Counted from the stretch's first letter, positions 42,678 to 51,027 are shown. The stretch: DNA of 64,000 nucleotides from Nitratireductor arenosus (GCF_009742725.1 NZ_WPHG01000001.1:398501-462500); one strand, 5' to 3'. Notes: generated by a model from the sequence alone, not told the origin. Numbers and translations are program-made.

Positions 42678-43510
42678 GAAAATACCCGCTTCATGAAGGA
42701 AAGCGCGTTGCGCGCGGCCTTTGTCGGGTCGGCCTCGATCGCCCGCCAGATGTTGAGATCGGCGCTGGTCGAGTGGCCCGGCACCACGAACATCTCCGCC
42801 GTCACCCAGCCCCGGTAGCCGATGGCGCGCAGCGCCGCCGCGCTGGCGGCGAAATCGTAGCGGCCCGATCCGGGCACCCCGCGATCATTGTCGGAGACAT
42901 GGAAGTGAGAAAGCCGGTCACCGGTCGCCTGGATCGCGGCGGCCGGATCCTTTTCCTCGATATTCATATGAAACGTGTCGAGCAGCACGCCGATCTGGGC
43001 CGAACCGGTCGCTTCGGCGATTGCGACGGCCTCGGCGGCGGTGTTGGTCAGGTCGGTCTCGAAGCGGTTGATCGCCTCGATGCCGAGCCGCACCCCGCTG
43101 TCGCGCAGCCGGCCGTCGAGACGGCCGAGCGTTTCGGCCGCGCGCGCGGCGCGGTCGGCCTTGCGGGCCGGCTCGAAGACGCCCCACGGCGCCGCCACCA
43201 CGCCGGCCAGGCTTGCCGCGCCGAGCGCCTGGGTGGTGGCGATCGCCTCGGCCAGAACCGCCTCGGCCCGCGCGCGCACGGCCGGATCGTCGGAGGTCGG
43301 ATCGGCATCGGCGCCCAGACCGGTGGAGCAGGTCAGTTCGAGGCCGAGCGCCTGCGCCTGACGCCGCAGATCCGCGGCCCGATCGAGCCCGATGCCCAGA
43401 AGCGAGAGCTCGACGCCGTCGAAGCCGATATCGGCCGCGGCCTCCAAGATCGGCGCCAGGTCGTCCGACCAGCTCCGCATCCAAAGTCCGGCGTGGATTC
43501 CGAATTTCAT
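42674..43510 (-). CDS. TIM-barrel sugar epimerase/isomerase (D-tagatose 3-epimerase-like)
   Basis: A 278-residue AP-endonuclease-2-type barrel. The four metal ligands of the ketose 3-epimerase group can be placed: Glu in LGIEAINRFETD, Asp in GVLLDTFHMN, His in LSHFHVSDNDRG, and Glu in WVTAEMF. N-terminal MKFGIHAGLWMRSW and GFDGVELSL also fit. Relatives epimerise ketohexoses at C3 or isomerise erythrulose phosphates. It is the first gene of the epimerase, DhaL, DhaK, aldolase, ALDH, GntR and FucI-like operon; a probable GntR half-operator lies at 43557-43565, 47 bases upstream. Confidence 0.88.
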   Translation of the reverse strand: MKFGIHAGLWMRSWSDDLAPILEAAADIGFDGVELSLLGIGLDRAADLRRQAQALGLELTCSTGLGADADPTSDDPAVRARAEAVLAEAIATTQALGAASLAGVVAAPWGVFEPARKADRAARAAETLGRLDGRLRDSGVRLGIEAINRFETDLTNTAAEAVAIAEATGSAQIGVLLDTFHMNIEEKDPAAAIQATGDRLSHFHVSDNDRGVPGSGRYDFAASAAALRAIGYRGWVTAEMFVVPGHSTSADLNIWRAIEADPTKAARNALSFMKRVFS

Positions 43511-43552
43511 TGCGACGTGCCCCGAGGCTAAATGTACGAACAGATTAGTATG

Positions 43553-43573
43553 AACAAATTTGTTACGTCAACC
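43553..43573. promoter_or_regulatory. Candidate GntR operator (imperfect) upstream of the epimerase/Dha operon
   Basis: AACAAATTTGTT at 43553-43564 is a perfect 12-base palindrome, and AATTTGTTAC at 43557-43566 repeats the left half of the operator at 47973. The right half is degenerate (GTCAA). It covers the last codons and stop of the preceding acyl-CoA ligase gene and the 57-base spacer before the epimerase gene. Confidence 0.5.
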
Positions 43574-45217
43574 GCCTTCGGCCGCGCGCAACGCCTTGCG
43601 ATTGATCTTGCCCGACGAGGTCATCTCGAAAGCGTCCACATAGACGATCTCGCGCGGCGCCTTGTAGGGCGCCAGGCGTTGGCGCACATGCGCGCGCAGA
43701 TGCTCGCCGAGTGCGGCATCGCCGGCATAACCGGCCGCCAGCCTGACGAAGGCCTTGACGATCGCGCCGCGCTCGGCGTCCGGTTTGCCGATCACCGCCG
43801 CCTCGGCGACCGCCGGATGGGCAAGCAGGCATTCCTCGATCTCGGCCGGGCCGATGCGGAAACCCGACGACTTGATCAAATCGTCGGAGCGGCCCTTGTA
43901 CCAGAAATAGCCGTCCGCATCGCGCACCGCGAGGTCGTGCGTGCGCATCCACGGGCCGAGCCGCAGTTCGGCTTCCTTGTCCGGGTTGTTCAGATAACCG
44001 AGATAGCGGGTCGGCGCGGTTGCGGGCGTGACGATCTCGCCGGACTCGCCATCGGGCACCTCCCCACCCTCCGCGTCGACGAGACGCACGACATGGCCGG
44101 GATAGGCGACGCCCATCGAGCCGGGTTTGCGCGGGTAAAGCGCCGCGCAATTGCCGATCAGATGATTGACCTCGGTCATGCCGTAAAACTCGTTGCAGAC
44201 CACGCCGAGCCGGGTCTCGGCCCAGTTGAGCGTGTCGGCCGCCAGCGCCTCGCCGCCGGTGCAGATCACCCGCAGCGCCAGATCGTATTCGGCGCGCGGC
44301 TTGGCCGTCTGCGCCAGGCGCTTGATCGCCGTCGGCGCCAGGAAGGTGTGGGTCACCTTGTGACGCGCCATGAACCGGTAGGCCCAGTCGGCCGAAAACC
44401 GCGCCTCCGACGTGACCACCGGCCGGCCGGCGAGCCAGGCCGGAAACAGCATGTCGAGCAGCCCCCCGACCCAGGCCCAGTCCGAGGGCGACCAGAAGAC
44501 GGCGTCCTCGTCGTCCAGCGACAGGTCGAAGAACAGATTGATCGACGGCCGATAGGAGGCAAGCACCCGGTGGCCGTGGAGAATGCCCTTCGGCATGCCG
44601 GTCGACCCGGACGTGTACATCAACAGCGCCGGATCGTCGGCGCCGGTATAGGCGGGTTCGAAATCCGCGGGCGCCGGCGCCGCCAGGATGGCGGCGAGAT
44701 CCGGCTCGCCGCCGGCCGCGCCGCTGACCAGCACGTCGTTGAGATGCGGAAACAGCTCCGCCGCCGCCTGTCGCAACGGCGCCCAGGCCGCCTCGGTGGT
44801 CAACAGGCAGCGCGCCGCGCAATGGTTGAGCGCATGCGCCAGCGCGTCCGGACCGTAGAGCTGCGACAGGGTCACCGCCGTGCCGCCGAGCTTGCAGACC
44901 GCCATATGCGCGATCGCGGTCTCGGGCCGCATGCCGGTATGGATGCCGATCAGGTCGCCGCGCCCGTAACCGAGCGTACGCAGATACGCAGCAAGCGCCG
45001 TCGCCGCGCGGTCGATGTCGCCGAAACTGTAGGAGACGGTCTCGCCGTCGGCCTGTTCGAACACCATCGCCGTGCGCGAACGCGCGCCGGGGCCGAGATG
45101 GCGCCCGACCGTCATGGCAAAAATATTGGCGTCGGCCGGAATGTCGATCGCCAGCCCGTCGGCCTGACGCTTCAGGCCAATCCCGGCCAGCGCCTCGGCG
45201 CTCCACTGGTCAAGCAT
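43568..45217 (-). CDS. Acyl-CoA synthetase (AMP-forming), acetyl-CoA/medium-chain ligase-like
   Basis: A 549-residue adenylate-forming enzyme. Motifs: LLMYTSGSTGMPKGILHGH (P-loop), FWSPSDWAWVGG, FYGMTEVNH, the hinge WYKGRSDDLIKSSGFRIGPAE, and the catalytic Lys in TSSGKINRK. The SDWAW and KSSGFRIGP forms are typical of ACSM-like medium-chain and acetyl-CoA synthetase relatives. It overlaps the DUF35 gene by eight bases and is the last gene of the MFS, thiolase-like, DUF35 and ligase operon. It would charge an organic acid with CoA for the thiolase-like/DUF35 pair. A long open frame on the opposite strand is a codon-bias shadow. Confidence 0.9.
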   Translation of the reverse strand: MLDQWSAEALAGIGLKRQADGLAIDIPADANIFAMTVGRHLGPGARSRTAMVFEQADGETVSYSFGDIDRAATALAAYLRTLGYGRGDLIGIHTGMRPETAIAHMAVCKLGGTAVTLSQLYGPDALAHALNHCAARCLLTTEAAWAPLRQAAAELFPHLNDVLVSGAAGGEPDLAAILAAPAPADFEPAYTGADDPALLMYTSGSTGMPKGILHGHRVLASYRPSINLFFDLSLDDEDAVFWSPSDWAWVGGLLDMLFPAWLAGRPVVTSEARFSADWAYRFMARHKVTHTFLAPTAIKRLAQTAKPRAEYDLALRVICTGGEALAADTLNWAETRLGVVCNEFYGMTEVNHLIGNCAALYPRKPGSMGVAYPGHVVRLVDAEGGEVPDGESGEIVTPATAPTRYLGYLNNPDKEAELRLGPWMRTHDLAVRDADGYFWYKGRSDDLIKSSGFRIGPAEIEECLLAHPAVAEAAVIGKPDAERGAIVKAFVRLAAGYAGDAALGEHLRAHVRQRLAPYKAPREIVYVDAFEMTSSGKINRKALRAAEGG

Positions 45218-45593
45218 GATCGTCGTCCTCGTTTTCCAGTTGAAGCCAAAGACCGGGCCGCGCGTCGGGCGGCACCGCCAGCCGTCCGGCGGCTTGCCGT
45301 TCGGCGGGGTTGGCGAGCGCCACCGTCGCCAGCCCGTCGGCCCCGTCGAAACGGACCAGCGCGAAGGCGCCGTTTTCAGTGTCGGTGCGCCGCACGACGC
45401 CCGCCCGGCCCGTCAAGTCCCGCCAGTTCATCTCGCGCCCGCCGCACGCGCCGCAGATCGGCCGCGGCGGAAAGCTGGTCGCTGCGCAGGAGGTGCACTG
45501 CGCGGCAAGCGCTTGCCCCTGCCGCAGCGCGTCGAAATAGGGCGCCAGCGTCCCTTCCGGCACCGTGTAGTCGAGGGTCAGCCGATATTTCAT
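45210..45593 (-). CDS. DUF35 zinc-ribbon/OB-fold protein
   Basis: A 127-residue protein. Four cysteines in two pairs (CTSC and CGAC, near residues 33-50) make the rubredoxin-like zinc ribbon, followed by an OB-fold. DUF35 proteins are standard partners of thiolase-superfamily enzymes, including acetoacetyl-CoA thiolase/HMG-CoA synthase complexes in archaea and the steroid side-chain retro-aldolases Ltp2 with ChsH2. It overlaps the thiolase-like gene by ATGA, strongly suggesting that they form a complex. Confidence 0.9.
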   Translation of the reverse strand: MKYRLTLDYTVPEGTLAPYFDALRQGQALAAQCTSCAATSFPPRPICGACGGREMNWRDLTGRAGVVRRTDTENGAFALVRFDGADGLATVALANPAERQAAGRLAVPPDARPGLWLQLENEDDDHA

Positions 45594-46753
45594 CGCGCGG
45601 CCTCCAGAATGCTGACCGCGTTCAGCGTCGCCACGCCGCCATGCGTGTCGGCAAGCGCATAGCGCGGCGGCGTTGCCACACGGCGCCCGAAATAACGGCC
45701 CTCGAGCTGCAGCGCGCAGGCCAGCACCTGCGCCACGCCGGTCGCGCCGACCGGCGCGCCCTGGCCGAGCAGGCCGCCCGACAGATTGACCGGCAGCGCT
45801 CCGTCGGCTGCAAACACGCCCTCGCGCTCGGCCCCGACGACGTCCCCGGCCAGTCCAAGACCGTCGAGCGCCTGAAGCTGCGCGCCGGAATAGCTGTCAT
45901 AGATCTCGGCAAGCCCGATCTCGGCCGCCGTTGCGCCGGCTTCGGCGAGCGCGCGCCGCATCGCCACGCCCTTGGCCTCGAAACGCCCGGGCCGGGCCCG
46001 CTCGCCGAGCCGCACCCGGTCGTTGGCGACCCCCATGCCGGCAATCCGCGCCCGTCCAGCCCCGCCATCCGGCAGCCCCGCCGCCCCGGCCAGGATCACG
46101 CAGGCCGCGCCGTCGCTGAGCGGCGAGCAGTCGAGCCGGCGATAGGGCTGGGCGATCACCGGCGAGGCGGCGACGTCGGCGGCCGCGATGTCGAGCGGCA
46201 GATGGGCGTTGGGATTGGCGCGCGCGTTCTGTCGATTGCGCACTGCGATCGCAGCGAAATCATCCTGTCCGGCGCCGGTCTCCTCCATGAAGGCCTGCAC
46301 CGACAGCGCATAGAGGCTGGTCGAATCGATACCGGTCATACCGTCGGTCCAGGCGTCGAAGGACAGGCCGTAAAGCGCCCCGACCGCGGCCCCCGGCAAA
46401 TGCGAGGCCGACGGCTCCAGGCCCACCACGGCGACACGACGCGCGCGCCCCGCCATCACCATGGCCGCGCCGGCGTGAACCGCCAGATGGCCCGACGCGC
46501 CGCCGCCCTCGACGCGTTGCGCGGCGATGCCGAAAAGTCCGAGCTCGTCGGCGATCAGCGCGGCCGGATTGAGCTGCAGGGTGAAGAAATCGCTTTCCGA
46601 AGCCACCACCAGCGCATCGATATCGCCCGCTTCAAGCCGCGCATCCGCCACGGCGTCGAAGAAGGCCGCACGCGCCCAGTCGCGCATCCCGCTGCCGTCC
46701 TTGCGCCGGTTGAACGGCGTCATCGCGCCGCCCGCGACCACCACGCCGCTCAT
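45590..46753 (-). CDS. Thiolase-superfamily protein lacking thiolase catalytic residues (possible retro-aldolase)
   Basis: A 387-residue SCP-x/Ltp-type thiolase-fold protein. The nucleophile site of thiolases (Cys in CASG) reads VEGGGASGHLA, with glycine in place of cysteine, and the GHP histidine near the C-terminus reads GQGAPVGATG. So neither the acyl-accepting Cys nor that His is present. The segment AEIYDSYSGAQLQALDGLGL, with tyrosines where thiolases have NEAFA, resembles Ltp2-like retro-aldolases that act on beta-hydroxyacyl-CoA with a DUF35 partner. The ATG at 46753 overlaps the MFS stop. A retro-aldolase or structural role fits better than thiolysis; this is inference from residues and context. 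Confidence 0.85.
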   Translation of the reverse strand: MSGVVVAGGAMTPFNRRKDGSGMRDWARAAFFDAVADARLEAGDIDALVVASESDFFTLQLNPAALIADELGLFGIAAQRVEGGGASGHLAVHAGAAMVMAGRARRVAVVGLEPSASHLPGAAVGALYGLSFDAWTDGMTGIDSTSLYALSVQAFMEETGAGQDDFAAIAVRNRQNARANPNAHLPLDIAAADVAASPVIAQPYRRLDCSPLSDGAACVILAGAAGLPDGGAGRARIAGMGVANDRVRLGERARPGRFEAKGVAMRRALAEAGATAAEIGLAEIYDSYSGAQLQALDGLGLAGDVVGAEREGVFAADGALPVNLSGGLLGQGAPVGATGVAQVLACALQLEGRYFGRRVATPPRYALADTHGGVATLNAVSILEAAR

Positions 46754-47943
46754 GATCGCCTCGCCATAGTGAACACGGCGCCGGGCGGGTCGAGCCTGAA
46801 CAGCAGACCAAGGCCGACCGCGTTGACGGCAAGCGCCAGCCACAACAGCCCGGAAAAGCCGAAGCGGGCCTGCGCCAGCGCGCCGAGCGCCGGGCCGAGC
46901 GCCATCATCAGCAGGCCGATCATCGCGATCACCCCCAGCGCCCCGCCGATGGCGCGGCTGCCGAGATGGAGTTCGGCCGTCTCCGGGCGCAACACGGTAT
47001 GGATGCCGAACCCCGCCCCTTGTAGCAACACCGCGACAAGCGCGAGCGCCGGAAATTGCGGCGCCGCCAGCAGAAGCAGCGGCGGCACCAGCATGAAGAC
47101 GAACACGACCCGGCACAAAAGCGCGCTCGACACGCCCGGCATCGCGCCGAGCGCGAGCCGGCCGGCTATCTGCGCCGGGCCGATCAGCGCCAGGATCAGA
47201 TGGGCAGACGCGCCGAAGGCGGGCCGGCTGGCGAGCGCGCCGGGCAGATGAAACAGGAGCATGCTGTGCGACAGGATCAGCGCCGCGAAGCTCGCCCCGA
47301 TCAGAATGGTGCGCGCGCGCAGGCCGGCGGCGAGCGGCGGGCCGGCCGTGCGTTCACGCGCGACGCCGCCCTCAACCTCGCCCGGCAACGCCAGGGCGGC
47401 AAGGACGGCTCCGGTCGCGAAGACAAGCACGATGCCGCGCCAGTCCAGCGTCTCGCCCAGCACCGCGACCAGCGGAAAGGTCACCAGCGAGGCCAGCCCC
47501 GCTACCAGCGTCACGGCGGCGATCGGCGCGCGCGCGCGGTTCGGAAACCGGCGCACGACCAGCGCGAAACAGGGATCGTAGAGGGTTGCGGCCATGGCCG
47601 GGCCGAGCACGAGCATGCCCGCCACGAAGACCGGATAGCTTGGCGCCACCGCGATCAGCACCAGCGCCGCCGCGCCGCAAAGCGCCCCGCCGGCAAGCAG
47701 CGCCCGGCCATGGCCCCGGTCGATCAGCCGCCCGCAGAACGGGGCGGCCAGCGCCCATGCCAAGAGCCCGCCGGTCAGCGCCGCCGACATGACGATCGGG
47801 GTTTCGCCGAAGGCAGCCCCGATCTGAGGCAACAGCGCCGCGAACAGGTAGAAAAAGGCCGACCACAAAAGAAGCTGCGCCACGGCATGGCGCAGGACAT
47901 AGGCGCGCTCGCTTCGCGACAGCTCGCCCCAACCCCGCACCAT
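46750..47943 (-). CDS. MFS transporter
   Basis: A 397-residue membrane carrier with about 12 hydrophobic segments. The ATG at 47943 is chosen because GGGAGG precedes it; an upstream in-frame ATG at 47970 lacks such a site. The cytoplasmic loop between helices 2 and 3 has the major-facilitator-like CGRLIDRGHGRALL. It opens the minus-strand operon with the thiolase-like, DUF35 and ligase genes, each coupled by ATGA or a short overlap, so it probably carries the organic acid they process or exports a product. The perfect palindrome at 47973-47992 is 30 bases upstream. Confidence 0.88.
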   Translation of the reverse strand: MVRGWGELSRSERAYVLRHAVAQLLLWSAFFYLFAALLPQIGAAFGETPIVMSAALTGGLLAWALAAPFCGRLIDRGHGRALLAGGALCGAAALVLIAVAPSYPVFVAGMLVLGPAMAATLYDPCFALVVRRFPNRARAPIAAVTLVAGLASLVTFPLVAVLGETLDWRGIVLVFATGAVLAALALPGEVEGGVARERTAGPPLAAGLRARTILIGASFAALILSHSMLLFHLPGALASRPAFGASAHLILALIGPAQIAGRLALGAMPGVSSALLCRVVFVFMLVPPLLLLAAPQFPALALVAVLLQGAGFGIHTVLRPETAELHLGSRAIGGALGVIAMIGLLMMALGPALGALAQARFGFSGLLWLALAVNAVGLGLLFRLDPPGAVFTMARRS

Positions 47944-47972
47944 CAATCCTCCCGTCGCGCTGCTATCCATAT

Positions 47973-47992
47973 TAATTTGTTACTACAAATTA
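47973..47992. promoter_or_regulatory. Candidate GntR operator upstream of the MFS operon
   Basis: TAATTTGTTACTACAAATTA is a perfect inverted repeat, with 8-base arms and a 4-base centre. It is the best copy of the motif also found at 36321-36338. It lies directly before the MFS gene and links the acyl-CoA genes at 43.6-47.9 kb to the sugar genes at 30.9-43.5 kb. Confidence 0.75.
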
Positions 47993-48465
47993 GATGGGAA
48001 GCAACCCCTGTGCTCCGAATAGTAGGAAAAAGCCCGAATGGGCGGACACTCCGCGCCCCGATTTGCGCGAACGACAGCAGACCCACAGCTTGAGGCAGGG
48101 GTATAGGATGGACGAGGCGGCACGATCCATTTCACCGCTTCGCCACGATGGTTGGCGAGCAGCCTTTCGCCGTCCGCCGCCGGCGCCGGCGCCGAAGGGG
48201 CAATTTGACATGATCGCGCAGCGGCGGATTTCCGGCTCGTCGTAGCCCGTCGCGGTCAGGCCGATGTCCTTACGAATCCGGACTGTCGAAACGCCGAAAA
48301 TCCCCGTCCATGGATATGCGAGCCAACCGCCGCACGCGGCTTGCGGAAGAAGCAGTCCCGCGCGAAAGCCGCCAGCCAATGCGACCACGCCTGCGATGAT
48401 CGCCAAGAGCCGGGACAGTCGATCATCAAACTATTGAAATACCCCTTGCACATCACATCGAGATT
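47993..48465. other. Intergenic region between divergent MFS and LacI genes
   Basis: About 470 bases. A minus-strand open frame (47990-48406, 138 residues) has no recognisable domain, no good ribosome site and would run into the operator, so I do not call it. No RNA gene, repeat or terminator was recognised. Promoters for both divergent units must lie here. Confidence 0.5.
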
Positions 48466-48498
48466 CTGTTAAACGTTTTACAGTTAATCGTTTAACAG
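48466..48498. promoter_or_regulatory. Paired LacI-type operators before the pentitol LacI gene
   Basis: CTGTTAAACG at 48466-48475 and CGTTTAACAG at 48489-48498 form a perfect 10-base inverted repeat with a 13-base centre. The region can also be read as two adjacent pseudo-palindromes, GTTAAACGTTTTAC and GTTAATCGTTTAAC, each centred on CG as in LacI-family operators. It ends 19 bases before the LacI start codon, implying autoregulation and control of any operon read through from this promoter. Confidence 0.65.
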
Positions 48499-48517
48499 AC
48501 GAGGAAGGCGCCGGGGA

Positions 48518-49615
48518 ATGAGTCGACGAAAGCCTTCGATTCGTGACGTTGCGGCACTTGCTGGCGTTTCGACCGCAACGGTTTCGAACGTTTTCAGCGG
48601 CCGCAAGCCGGTCAATGACGATTTGCGTGAAAATGTGCGGAAGGCGGCGGAGGCGCTCGGATACCAGATAGACCGCGCCGCTTCCCAACTGCGCTCGGGG
48701 CGCAACAGGATCATCGCGGTTCTGGTGCCCGATCTCATCGACACCTTCTTTGCGACGATCGTGTCACGCCTGGAGACACTCGCCTTCGAACAGGATTACG
48801 ATGTAATCGTCGCTAGTTCCCACGATAATCGGTCGGTCGAATCGTCGCGCCTCAAGGCTTTGCTTTCGTGGCGCCCGGCCGGACTGGTCATCGTCCCCTG
48901 CTCGCACGTACTTCCGGCTGAACTGCTCGACGTCAAGGACCGGTTGCCGATGGTTCTGGTCGATCGTGTGTCGACTGGAAACGCGATCGCCGACACCGTG
49001 ACGATCGACAATATCGACGCGGGAGAAATCGCGGCGCGGCACCTACTGGAACGAGGGCATCGAGACATCGTTCTGGCGGTCTCGCACAGCAGTTTTCCGC
49101 CCCTCGCGGAACGCGTCGAAGGCGCATCGAAGGTCGTCGCCTCCTATGTCGGTCGCCGACCAAGGGCGTTGGAGCTGGGATCGAATGTCGCGGCCGGAGC
49201 GAAGATTTTCTCGGACTGGCTGGAGAGAAACCCGCTGCCGGGCGCCGTTATTGCCCTGACCAACGTGACGACGCTGAGTGTTCTGTCAGCGCTTGCGCAA
49301 CATCGGATCGAAATACCAAGCAAAACGTCAGTCATCGCATTCGACGATTATGCCTGGATGTCGGCCCGCAACACCGGGCTGACGGCGGTACGCCAGCCCG
49401 TGGATGACATCGCCTCAATGGCGTGGAACCGTCTGACGCTGCGGATGGAAGAAGGCGCCAGGCGGCGCGCCGAGCCAACGGTGCTGAACGCCAGCCTCGT
49501 CATCCGCGCGTCCGTGAAGGAGTTGTCACCGAGCGAACCGGCCGAATTCGGCAAAGACGGCCCGCCCGGAGAGGCCGCGCCGGGGCGCGGCGAGGACGTC
49601 AAGAAGATCCACTGA
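48518..49615 (+). CDS. LacI-family transcriptional regulator
   Basis: A 365-residue LacI protein. The HTH is typical: SIRDVAALAGVSTATVSNVF (residues 6-25), then hinge AASQLRSGRNRIIAVLVPDL and an effector domain with DTVTIDNIDAGEIAARHLLERGHRD. The C-terminal 30 residues after SVKEL are a Pro/Gly-rich tail not needed for the fold. It lies upstream of and parallel to the ABC, SDR and kinase operon, with LacI-type operators in its own promoter. Inducer is probably ribitol or another pentitol, judged from the genes it accompanies. Confidence 0.9.
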   Translation: MSRRKPSIRDVAALAGVSTATVSNVFSGRKPVNDDLRENVRKAAEALGYQIDRAASQLRSGRNRIIAVLVPDLIDTFFATIVSRLETLAFEQDYDVIVASSHDNRSVESSRLKALLSWRPAGLVIVPCSHVLPAELLDVKDRLPMVLVDRVSTGNAIADTVTIDNIDAGEIAARHLLERGHRDIVLAVSHSSFPPLAERVEGASKVVASYVGRRPRALELGSNVAAGAKIFSDWLERNPLPGAVIALTNVTTLSVLSALAQHRIEIPSKTSVIAFDDYAWMSARNTGLTAVRQPVDDIASMAWNRLTLRMEEGARRRAEPTVLNASLVIRASVKELSPSEPAEFGKDGPPGEAAPGRGEDVKKIH

Positions 49616-49929
49616 CCCGGGAACCGGTTGGAGGAAATCCGGGAACGCACGGGACACTGGCTGACAGGGAGGACCGGAGGAGCAGCAATGAGTCAAGACG
49701 GACACGCGCGAACGGTTTCAGAGCCTCGCGGGTGAACGCGCCCCGAAGCACAACGCACACGCAAATCGACCAACGGAGCCAAGCACCCGGTCGACTGGGC
49801 GGGCCGACTTGGCGGCTCGGTGGCGGACGTCCGAGGCTTTTTGGGACGTTTCAGGGAGCAGACATTTTCCCGGACGCGGCCGCGGCCGGGCAATCGCCAA
49901 TCACCGATATCTGAAAAGGAGGAATTGCA
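49616..49929. other. Spacer between LacI gene and binding-protein gene
   Basis: 314 bases with no supportable gene. A short plus-strand frame starting at 49688 after GGAGGAGC encodes only about 15 residues (MSQDGHARTVSEPRG) and could be a leader peptide, but nothing confirms it. No LacI-like palindrome was found here. Confidence 0.45.
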
Positions 49930-50985
49930 ATGACCGCACACAAACTCAAGCAGGCCGGGGCCGTCGCACTCGCAGCGATATTGACATCCAGCGCCGCCGC
50001 CTTGGCGCAGCCATCCGGTACGGTCGCGTTTCTGATGCCGGACCAGGCTTCGACGCGTTATGAGCAGCATGATTTCCCTGGTTTCAAGGCCGAGATGGAA
50101 AAGCTCTGCCCGCAATGCACGCTTATCTATCAGAATGCCGACGCCGACGTCGCGCGTCAGCAGCAGCAGTTCAATTCGGTGATTACCCAAGGCGCAAAGG
50201 TGATTGTGCTGGATCCCGTCGATTCCAGCGCCGCGGCGTCGCTGGTGAGCCTTGCACAGAGCCAGGGCATCAAGGTGATCGCCTATGACCGCCCGATCCC
50301 CGATAAGAAGGCCGACTATTACGTCTCCTTCGACAATGAGGGTATCGGCCAGGCGATCGCGGAATCGCTGATGAACCATCTGAAGGAGAAGGGGCTGCCG
50401 ACAGACACCGGCGGCATCCTGCAGATCAACGGCTCGCCGACGGATGCGGCGGCAGGCCTCATCAAGGACGGCATCCATGCCGGCGTCTCCGCCAGCGGAT
50501 ACAAGACGCTGGCCGAGTTCGACACACCGGACTGGGCGCCGCCGAAAGCGCAGGAGTGGACCAGTGGTCAAATCACGCGCTTTGGCGCCGAGATCATCGG
50601 GGTGGTCGCCGCCAATGACGGCACCGGCGGCGGCGCCATCGCCGCCTTCAAGGCCGCCGGCGTAGACCCCGTTCCGCCGGTCACGGGCAATGACGCAACG
50701 ATCGCGGCCCTGCAATTGATCATTGCCGGCGACCAATACAACACCATCTCGAAACCGTCCGAGATCGTTGCCGCCGCGGCTGCCAATGTCGCCGTCAAGA
50801 TGCTGAACGGCGAAACGCCCGAGGGCAAGACGACCCTATACGATACGCCGTCCGAACTCTTCGTGCCGGCCGTCGTGACCAGAGCGAACCTCAAGGCCGA
50901 AATCATCGACAAGGGTATCAACACGGCGGCGGAACTCTGCACCGGCCGCTACGCCGAAGGATGCGCCGAACTCGGTATCAAATAG
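49930..50985 (+). CDS. ABC transporter substrate-binding protein, xylose/ribitol-type
   Basis: A 351-residue periplasmic protein after an excellent AAAAGGAGG site. Residues 1-26 form a signal peptide (AVALAAILTSSAAALA-QP). The mature domain is a XylF-like type I binding protein: TVAFLMPDQASTRYEQHDFP, NADADVARQQQQFNSVITQG, VIVLDPVDSSAAASLV, AYDRPIPDKKADYYVSFDNE and the GTGGGAIAAFKAAG segment in the second lobe. The composition matches rhizobial pentitol binders. A strong stem-loop follows its stop codon, before the ATPase gene. Confidence 0.9.
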   Translation: MTAHKLKQAGAVALAAILTSSAAALAQPSGTVAFLMPDQASTRYEQHDFPGFKAEMEKLCPQCTLIYQNADADVARQQQQFNSVITQGAKVIVLDPVDSSAAASLVSLAQSQGIKVIAYDRPIPDKKADYYVSFDNEGIGQAIAESLMNHLKEKGLPTDTGGILQINGSPTDAAAGLIKDGIHAGVSASGYKTLAEFDTPDWAPPKAQEWTSGQITRFGAEIIGVVAANDGTGGGAIAAFKAAGVDPVPPVTGNDATIAALQLIIAGDQYNTISKPSEIVAAAAANVAVKMLNGETPEGKTTLYDTPSELFVPAVVTRANLKAEIIDKGINTAAELCTGRYAEGCAELGIK

Positions 50986-50991
50986 TCGCAA

Positions 50992-51027
50992 GCAGGCCGC
51001 CCGGACCGGAATGGCCGGGCGGCCTGC
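50992..51027 (+). other. Intercistronic stem-loop after the pentitol binding-protein gene
   Basis: GCAGGCCGCCCGG at 50992-51004 pairs perfectly with CCGGGCGGCCTGC at 51015-51027 around a 10-base loop, seven bases after the stop codon. There is no following T-run, so read-through to the ATPase gene at 51062 is expected. It is the third binding-protein gene in the window with such a hairpin. Confidence 0.65.

Noticed and set aside
43532..47251. Very long plus-strand open frame (1239 codons)
   Set aside because: It lies opposite four well-supported minus-strand genes with intact motifs; its arginine/glutamine/histidine-rich product has no recognisable domain. It is a GC-bias shadow.
47990..48406. 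Minus-strand frame of 138 codons in the MFS/LacI spacer
   Set aside because: No domain, no ribosome site, atypical composition, and it ends within operator DNA.
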